Below, piece after piece: positions 7,001 to 11,359 of a DNA stretch of 11,359 bases; position 1 is the stretch's first letter; every line of letters starts with the position of its first letter. The notes below the pieces were generated by a model, which was given only the letters and a program-made list of their open reading frames with translations, was not told the origin of the DNA and made no database searches. Source of the stretch: JAHHLP01 sp041609895 (GTDB lineage: Bacteria > Bacteroidota > Rhodothermia > Rhodothermales > JABDKH01); the NCBI GenBank assembly GCA_041609895.1, contig JBFIPX010000099.1, positions 1 to 11,359 on the forward strand, read 5' to 3'. The position numbers and the translations under genes are program-made.

Positions 7001-8785
7001 TCATTGACTAACCTGATGTTTTGCCGCCTTAAGCGTCGCCGCACCGCTACCAAGTGCCGTCACCAGGAAGATCACGCCGATGGCCGACTTGCCCGTTGAT
7101 ACGTACCCGAGTCCGAGGATGCTGGAATAGATGAACAGGACGCCAAAGAACCAGCCGATCCATTTTCTGGTCGCCCCGGTATCGGCGACGACTTCCGGCG
7201 CTCTCGCCGCCGACGGCCCCCACCAGCCCCCGGGGCGTACTTTTTGGTAGAAGGCGTCCAGCGTCTCTGCTTCAGTCGGCCGCGAATATAGGGCGACCAA
7301 CACTGAGATCAGACCACAAACAGTCAGAATAAAAACGGCGCGTACGAGATTGAATTCATCCCCATAGAAGGTCAGGATGGTCTGGCCCAGAGATTCCGAG
7401 ACGATCCCGCCAGAAACCAACCACTTCAACCAGACGCCACCGTTCGCAATGACAAAGCACGACACAAGTGCCCAGATCTCCGCCCAAGCATTGAGCCGCC
7501 ACCAATACCACCGTAGCAGCCACACGACCGCAAGTCCGGCGGTTATCTCGATTATGTAGATCCAGGCGCGTTCGATGGAGTCCATCTGCCACGCCGTCAT
7601 CGCCGCGAGAAGGACCAGAAACAGTACAGCGATACGTGACGCAACGACATAATGTCGTTCCCCGCCGTCCGCCTTGATGAAGCGGCGATACACGTCGGTG
7701 ACCAGATAGGAAGCGCCCCAGCAGAGGTGAGTGTCCATTGTGCTCATGAAGGCGGCAAGAAACGCGGCCACCAACAGGCCGCGAAGGCCGACCGGCATCA
7801 GCTCCGCGATCATCATTGGGTAAGCCAGCTCCGGGTCGGCAGCAAGAGCTGGAGCGGCCGATGCAATCGGAAAGATCACCAACGAGCCGAGCCCAACTAT
7901 TACCCACGGCCACGTCATCAGAACCGTGCCGGCGAAACTAAACCACAGTGCGGCAAGAAGTGATTGCCGTTCATCCTTGGTCGCAAAGAGTCGTTGGGCG
8001 ATGTAGCCGTCGTGACCACTCCGTGTCCACAACACGAGGATCAGGCACAGATAAGACGCCATCTCCAAACCGCTGATATGTCGGGGATTGGGTAGTACGT
8101 CCAGTTGTCTCGGTTCGAATGCCTCTGTTGCCCGAATCGCCTCAACCATCCCGGTTGGCCCGTCCAGCTTCCACAGCACGATGCCGGCGAGTATGAGAGA
8201 CCCGATCATGCCTGCCACGAATTGGAATAGGTCTGTCACGATAACTCCCCAGAGTCCGGCGGCGACCGTATAAACAAGCGCGAGCGACACACACACGATA
8301 AGTGTGAACTCGGGCTCCCAGCCAAGTAGCACCTTCGAAAACTTGACCATCGCGAGCATCACCCAGCCCATAACGACGCAGTTTCGAATCACCCCGTGAT
8401 ATATGGCAGCGAAGCCTCTGAGCGTTGATGCTGGTTTGCCCGAATACCGGAGTTCAATAAACTCTGCGTCCGTAATTATCCCGGCCCGACGCCATAGCTT
8501 GGCATAGAAGAAAACGAGCAACAGGATGCCGGCCGACTCATACCACCACAGCCAGTTGCCGAAAATCCCCTGCTGACGGACGAGAGACGCGGTCGCCAAC
8601 GGAGCATCCGAGGCAAACCATGTAGCGGCGATCGAGGTACCTGCCAACCACCATGGCAGAGTTCTGCCGGCAACAAAGAACTCTTCCACGCTGCTGCCGG
8701 CCCGGCGGGTGAACCACATGCCGATCGTCACAGTCGCGGATATGTAGATCGCAACGACAATCCAGTCTATGGTGTGGAGCTGCAT
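7001..8785 (-). CDS. Sodium/solute symporter (SSS family)
   Basis: This 594-residue polytopic membrane protein of the sodium:solute symporter family should use the sodium gradient to import a small solute. The first membrane helix is at about 6-25. The family motif EEFFVAGRTLPWW at 34-46 is followed by a helix containing SIAATWFAS. A later MSTMDTHLCWGAS segment corresponds to the helix that contributes Ser/Thr to the sodium site. Further hydrophobic helices run to the C-terminus, consistent with the 13-14 helices and the length of larger family members. Substrate cannot be read from the sequence, but the directly downstream GH4 gene suggests a glycoside or sugar. ATG 8785 places the first helix correctly; no Shine-Dalgarno sequence is present. 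A TATATT hexamer (8832-8827) is a weak possible -10 element. It diverges from the LigD-type gene. Confidence 0.9.
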   Translation of the reverse strand: MQLHTIDWIVVAIYISATVTIGMWFTRRAGSSVEEFFVAGRTLPWWLAGTSIAATWFASDAPLATASLVRQQGIFGNWLWWYESAGILLLVFFYAKLWRRAGIITDAEFIELRYSGKPASTLRGFAAIYHGVIRNCVVMGWVMLAMVKFSKVLLGWEPEFTLIVCVSLALVYTVAAGLWGVIVTDLFQFVAGMIGSLILAGIVLWKLDGPTGMVEAIRATEAFEPRQLDVLPNPRHISGLEMASYLCLILVLWTRSGHDGYIAQRLFATKDERQSLLAALWFSFAGTVLMTWPWVIVGLGSLVIFPIASAAPALAADPELAYPMMIAELMPVGLRGLLVAAFLAAFMSTMDTHLCWGASYLVTDVYRRFIKADGGERHYVVASRIAVLFLVLLAAMTAWQMDSIERAWIYIIEITAGLAVVWLLRWYWWRLNAWAEIWALVSCFVIANGGVWLKWLVSGGIVSESLGQTILTFYGDEFNLVRAVFILTVCGLISVLVALYSRPTEAETLDAFYQKVRPGGWWGPSAARAPEVVADTGATRKWIGWFFGVLFIYSSILGLGYVSTGKSAIGVIFLVTALGSGAATLKAAKHQVSQ

Positions 8786-8949
8786 ACGGTAAGGCCGGCC
8801 TGGATGTCACATCGAGGTTGCGGTGAAATATATCCGGCAGTGAGGGAAACGACCACACCCGGACGCCCAGACTTACCGCACGGGAGCATCTACCAAATAG
8901 CGTATCATCCTTGGGAGCCAGAAATACTCTCAGTGACGGGGGTCTCACG

Positions 8950-9855
8950 GTGCCCACAAAACGGTTTGGACCATATGCGTTCGAAGTCGAGCGGGAGGAA
9001 AAGCTTTTCTTCGCGACCGCCGGCTTTTCAAAGGCCGATTTGATGGCCTACTATGCGGCTGTCGCTCGATTCATGATACCGCACTTGCGCGATCGTCCCT
9101 TGACACTCCAGCGGTTTCCGGACGGTATATCAAATGAGGGATTTTTTCAGCAGCAGGCTTCGGATTACTTCCCGGACTGGATCGCGCGTGCCACCGTTGA
9201 AAAGCAAGACGGGCACGTGACCCACGTTGTGGCGCAAAACGAGGCGACGCTGGTCTACCTTGCAAGTCAGGCCTGCATTTGCATACACGCTTGGCTCAGC
9301 CGGATGGACAAACCGCGTCATCCGGATCGGATTGTCTTTGATCTCGACCCGCCGGGTGATTCGTTCGATGGCGTTGTTGCGGGCGCGGTACTTATTAAGG
9401 ACAAGTTGGCAGATCTCGGATTGTCGTGCTTTGTGATGAGCACAGGTTCCCGTGGGCTACACGTAGTGGTGCCCATCTCGCGCGCTCAGAATTTTGACGA
9501 CACGCGAGAGTTTGCCAAGGCCGTTGCAGATAGGGTGGTGCGCGAGCGGCCAACTGAAGTCACTGTTGAGCAACGAAAAGCGAAGCGGCGGGGCCGTTTG
9601 TACATCGATGTCATGCGAAACGCCTACGGCCAAACTGCTGTCGCGCCGTACTCAGTTCGCGCGAAGCCAGGTGCGCCCGTCGCCATCCCGCTGACCTGGG
9701 AGGAGGTGGAGAGTGGCGGCGTTTGTCCTTCAGACTTTACGATCGAGAACGTTCCCCTCAGATTAGAGAAGCGTGGAGATGTTTGGCACGCGTTAGGACG
9801 CGGCGCGCAGTCGCTGACGAAAGCGGAGCGAGCGCTGGCACGCTACAGTGGGTAG
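8950..9855 (+). CDS. Stand-alone LigD-type polymerase/primase domain
   Basis: The 301-residue product is an archaeo-eukaryotic primase-fold polymerase like the polymerase domain of bacterial LigD, which fills and extends broken DNA ends, often with ribonucleotides, during non-homologous end joining. Catalytic Asp131 and Asp133 are in FDLDPP, STGSRGLHVVVP at 164-175 is the nucleotide-binding motif, and Asp220 in LYIDVMRN is the third metal ligand. RPLTLQRFPDG at 49-59 and APYSVRA are also family hallmarks. No ligase or phosphoesterase domain is attached, and no Ku or ligase gene is visible. I chose GTG 8950, with GGGGG seven bases upstream. The frame extends to TTG 8911, but those 13 residues are unlike the family. 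A hairpin follows the gene, and dps lies further downstream. Confidence 0.9.
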   Translation: MPTKRFGPYAFEVEREEKLFFATAGFSKADLMAYYAAVARFMIPHLRDRPLTLQRFPDGISNEGFFQQQASDYFPDWIARATVEKQDGHVTHVVAQNEATLVYLASQACICIHAWLSRMDKPRHPDRIVFDLDPPGDSFDGVVAGAVLIKDKLADLGLSCFVMSTGSRGLHVVVPISRAQNFDDTREFAKAVADRVVRERPTEVTVEQRKAKRRGRLYIDVMRNAYGQTAVAPYSVRAKPGAPVAIPLTWEEVESGGVCPSDFTIENVPLRLEKRGDVWHALGRGAQSLTKAERALARYSG

Positions 9856-9868
9856 ATAGGCTGGAATT

Positions 9869-9890
9869 CACAAGGCCTTTGAACCTTGTG
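9869..9890 (+). terminator. Possible terminator after the LigD-type gene
   Basis: CACAAGG and CCTTGTG form a 7-bp stem with an 8-base loop, 14 bases after the stop. A T-rich GTTTTATT follows only after about 12 bases, so it is not a textbook intrinsic terminator. It separates the LigD-type gene from dps. Confidence 0.4.
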
Positions 9891-9913
9891 CAGTACCGGC
9901 CCGTTTTATTAAT

Positions 9914-9929
9914 GCTTGTTTAAACAAGC
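9914..9929. promoter_or_regulatory. 16-bp perfect palindrome upstream of dps (putative operator)
   Basis: GCTTGTTTAAACAAGC is a perfect 16-bp palindrome, centred about 46 bases before the dps GTG, in an AT-rich stretch that stands out from its surroundings. Its TTGTTT (9916-9921) could act as a -35 element, with TAATCG 18 bases further on. The symmetry suggests a dimeric regulator; dps genes are often controlled by metal or peroxide sensors. The regulator's identity is unknown, and I do not recognise a Fur or PerR consensus. Confidence 0.5.
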
Positions 9930-9967
9930 TTAAAGTAGGTAATCGCAATAAGTCGAAATCCAAATCC

Positions 9968-10507
9968 GTGAATACATCCTTAGTTGTAGAAAAGAATCCG
10001 ATCGGTCTTAAGGAAGAAGTGGCATCAGAAATAGTGAATGACCTCAACAATCACGTTGCAACTCTGGCCGTTCTGTTCCACCAATATCAAAAGCATCACT
10101 GGTTGGTAGACGGTCCCCAGTTCCGTGATCTCCACATTTATCTCGAGGAGTCATACGCTGAGGTTCAAGACAATCTCGATGAGTTGGCTGAGAGAATAAC
10201 TATCCTCGGTGGAATTCCATCCAGTAGCCCGAAGGCTCAAGCAACCGTGTCCTACGTACAGCACGAAGATGAAGGTGCCGTACGGGTCCGAACCATGCTC
10301 GAGAACGACCTCACTGCGGAACAGGAAATAATCAACCGTCTCCGCGACAGCATTGAGCGCGCGACAGCTGGAAAAGACTTCGGAACCGAACGTCTGCTGA
10401 AGAAGGTCTTGTACGCTGCTGAAAACAGAGCGCATCATCTGGATCATTATCTGGAGCGAAATAGTTTGGTGCCGACTTCGGAGTCGACAAACGGAATCCT
10501 GCATTAA
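9968..10507 (+). CDS. dps: Dps-family ferritin, DpsA-like
   Basis: This 179-residue four-helix protein is expected to form a 12-subunit shell that oxidises and stores iron and protects DNA from peroxide stress. The inter-subunit ferroxidase site is recognisable: His44-Trp45, His56, Asp71 and Glu75, aligned by spacing with E. coli His51, His63, Asp78 and Glu82. The E. coli Asp67 position is Glu60, followed by Glu61. The KHHW, FRDLH and C-terminal HHLDHYLE segments resemble, from memory, the haloarchaeal DpsA type more than E. coli Dps. The N-terminal tail is short and not strongly basic, so DNA binding is uncertain. The start is GTG with no Shine-Dalgarno sequence; no in-frame ATG follows until about residue 104. 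An upstream palindrome suggests regulated expression. Confidence 0.9.
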   Translation: MNTSLVVEKNPIGLKEEVASEIVNDLNNHVATLAVLFHQYQKHHWLVDGPQFRDLHIYLEESYAEVQDNLDELAERITILGGIPSSSPKAQATVSYVQHEDEGAVRVRTMLENDLTAEQEIINRLRDSIERATAGKDFGTERLLKKVLYAAENRAHHLDHYLERNSLVPTSESTNGILH

Positions 10508-10583
10508 GGAACTGCGTGACGCGCTGCTGCACGATCAGGCTGTGCGTTGACTGGTCCAGATGCACCGTTATGGGCATCAGAAA

Positions 10584-10612
10584 GGGCAGAGGCTCTGTCC
10601 TCTCTGGTGCCC
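10584..10612 (+). terminator. Bulged hairpin after dps
   Basis: GGGCA pairs with TGCCC and, inside it, GAGG pairs with CCTC around a CTCTGT loop, leaving a 5-base bulge (TCTGG) on the 3' side. It lies 76 bases after the dps stop and is followed by a weakly T-rich CGTTCTGTATGTT. It may be a dps terminator or a leader structure of the downstream gene. Further along the gap, TATGTTACATA (10619-10629) and GACC-CCCC-GGTC (10649-10660) are smaller inverted repeats. Confidence 0.3.
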
Positions 10613-10669
10613 GTTCTGTATGTTACATAAACGCATCACGATCAAACCGACCCCCCGGTCTTCCGCCCT

Positions 10670-11359
10670 ATGCTGAATCCTTCAGAAGATTGGAGCAGAG
10701 CGCACGACCTTGCTCTCGTCTACGTTGCTCTCGCGTATGGTACCGACTCAAATCTCTCCGACGACGAATTGGAAACCACCGTACAGGCTTTGTGCGCTTG
10801 GCGCCCGGACGTCGATGAGGAAACGATGCGGGAAGTATCACTCGAAGCTCTCGCTGTCTTACTGGACGTCAATTCGTCCGACGAGGTCGTGGCAGCCATT
10901 GATAGGCTCCGAAAGTCTTTGACCGAAGAAGAAAGAGAAAAAGCGCTTAATGACATTGTAACGATCGCTCGTGCGGACGGTATTCTGATTGGTCGTGAAC
11001 GTACCTTTATCAGTCACGTTGCCGGGGCATGGGGAGTCAAAAGTCAGGCGGCAGCGCTACTCCAGCAAGCGTCACCCGACGAGGTGCGAGATGATTGGAG
11101 TCTGCTGCACGATCTGGGACTCTTGTACATTGTACTTGCGCATAGCAGCGACAACAAACTGAGTGACTCGGAGATTTCCGCGATGGTTGAGCGACTGAGC
11201 CAATGGCAGCCCGAACTCAACGAGAGTCAACTTCGTGAGGTTCTTAGAGAGTCATTACAGTTCTATTCGAAGAGTCCGGGGGTCGACGAGATCGGTACGT
11301 CGGTCTCGTCGCTGAAGCAGGCGCTTCCGTATCTGCAGCGTGTAGCTGTTCTGGATGAC
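10670..11359 (+). CDS. TerB-like protein with internal tandem duplication (3' truncated)
   Basis: The frame runs open from ATG 10670 through the right edge; 230 residues are visible. ATG 10670 is the only start after the in-frame stop at 10628, though no Shine-Dalgarno sequence precedes it. Residues 96-123, with IARADG and a following Glu110, match the metal-binding helix pattern of TerB (tellurite resistance protein B) domains. Two modules repeat at a period of 135 residues without gaps: residues 7-66 (DWSRAHDLALVY, SDDELE, W44) and 142-201 (DWSLLHDLGLLY, SDSEIS, W179). The acidic loops DSNLSDDE and DNKLSDSE look like TerB metal-binding turns. The protein is very acidic and predicted helical, without signal peptide or membrane segments. 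Function is unknown; TerB domains occur in stress and phage-related complexes. The tellurite label is by domain only, and dps lies upstream on the same strand. Confidence 0.7.
   Translation, partial: MLNPSEDWSRAHDLALVYVALAYGTDSNLSDDELETTVQALCAWRPDVDEETMREVSLEALAVLLDVNSSDEVVAAIDRLRKSLTEEEREKALNDIVTIARADGILIGRERTFISHVAGAWGVKSQAAALLQQASPDEVRDDWSLLHDLGLLYIVLAHSSDNKLSDSEISAMVERLSQWQPELNESQLREVLRESLQFYSKSPGVDEIGTSVSSLKQALPYLQRVAVLDD

Noticed and set aside
6988..7053. A longer GH4 frame starting at 7053
   Set aside because: It would overlap the symporter by 53 bases and adds an Arg-rich stretch before the Rossmann strand; TTG 6987 gives the family start with a suitable ribosome site.
7356..7913. 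A 185-residue frame on the minus strand inside the symporter
   Set aside because: It lies on the same strand but another frame of a clear membrane transporter; the product is rich in Arg, Gly and Cys with no recognisable motif, so it is a shadow.
8787..8878. CGGTAAG and CTTACCG, inverted 7-bp copies at both ends of the symporter/LigD gap, plus GGCCGGCC at 8793-8800
   Set aside because: Seven-base arms 78 bases apart and a short GC palindrome are expected by chance; no further symmetry supports an operator pair.
8911..8949. TTG 8911 as the start of the LigD-type gene
   Set aside because: TTG is rarer than GTG, the extra 13 residues match nothing in the family, and a G-rich site sits properly before GTG 8950. 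It cannot be fully excluded.
1..11359. Search for tRNA or rRNA genes, CRISPR repeats, transposases, integrases and toxin-antitoxin pairs
   Set aside because: None could be recognised by eye; gaps between genes are too short or lack the required structure.

Overview
The window is bacterial, with moderately high GC, dense coding and short intergenic gaps; no stretch above 300 bases lacks a gene. The taxon cannot be fixed from the sequence. Most genes lack a clear Shine-Dalgarno sequence, and the Dps protein resembles the haloarchaeal DpsA type. Both would fit a Bacteroidota/Rhodothermota-like or other environmental lineage, but this is inference. I saw no rRNA, tRNA, CRISPR array, insertion sequence or prophage gene.

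Layout from left to right. (1) 1-1200 (+): the 3' part of a HerA-type DNA-translocating ATPase, cut by the left edge. (2) 1451-2317 (+): purU, formyltetrahydrofolate deformylase, convergent with (3) 2349-3557 (-): moeA, molybdopterin molybdenumtransferase. (4) 3720-4592 (+): a PfkB-family kinase, divergent from moeA, followed in the same direction by (5) 4685-5623 (+): a membrane CDP-alcohol phosphatidyltransferase. (6) 5626-6987 (-): an NAD- and metal-dependent family GH4 glycosidase, preceded on the same strand by (7) 7001-8785 (-): a sodium/solute symporter, forming a tight two-gene operon. (8) 8950-9855 (+): a stand-alone LigD-type polymerase/primase domain, divergent from the symporter. 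(9) 9968-10507 (+): a DpsA-like ferritin, with a perfect 16-bp palindrome just upstream. (10) 10670 to the right edge (+): the start of a TerB-like protein that carries an internal tandem duplication.

How the genes may work together. The symporter and GH4 enzyme look like import and intracellular cleavage of a non-phosphorylated glycoside. The PfkB kinase and CDP-alcohol transferase may form a kinase-then-transferase route to a phospholipid or phosphodiester, with myo-inositol a plausible but unproven substrate. HerA, the LigD-type polymerase and Dps all concern DNA ends or DNA protection, but they are not one operon. PurU and MoeA are housekeeping enzymes. Both convergent junctions (purU/moeA and CDP-alcohol transferase/GH4) carry an 8-bp inverted repeat that ends exactly on the TGA stop of the plus-strand gene and has no T-tract.
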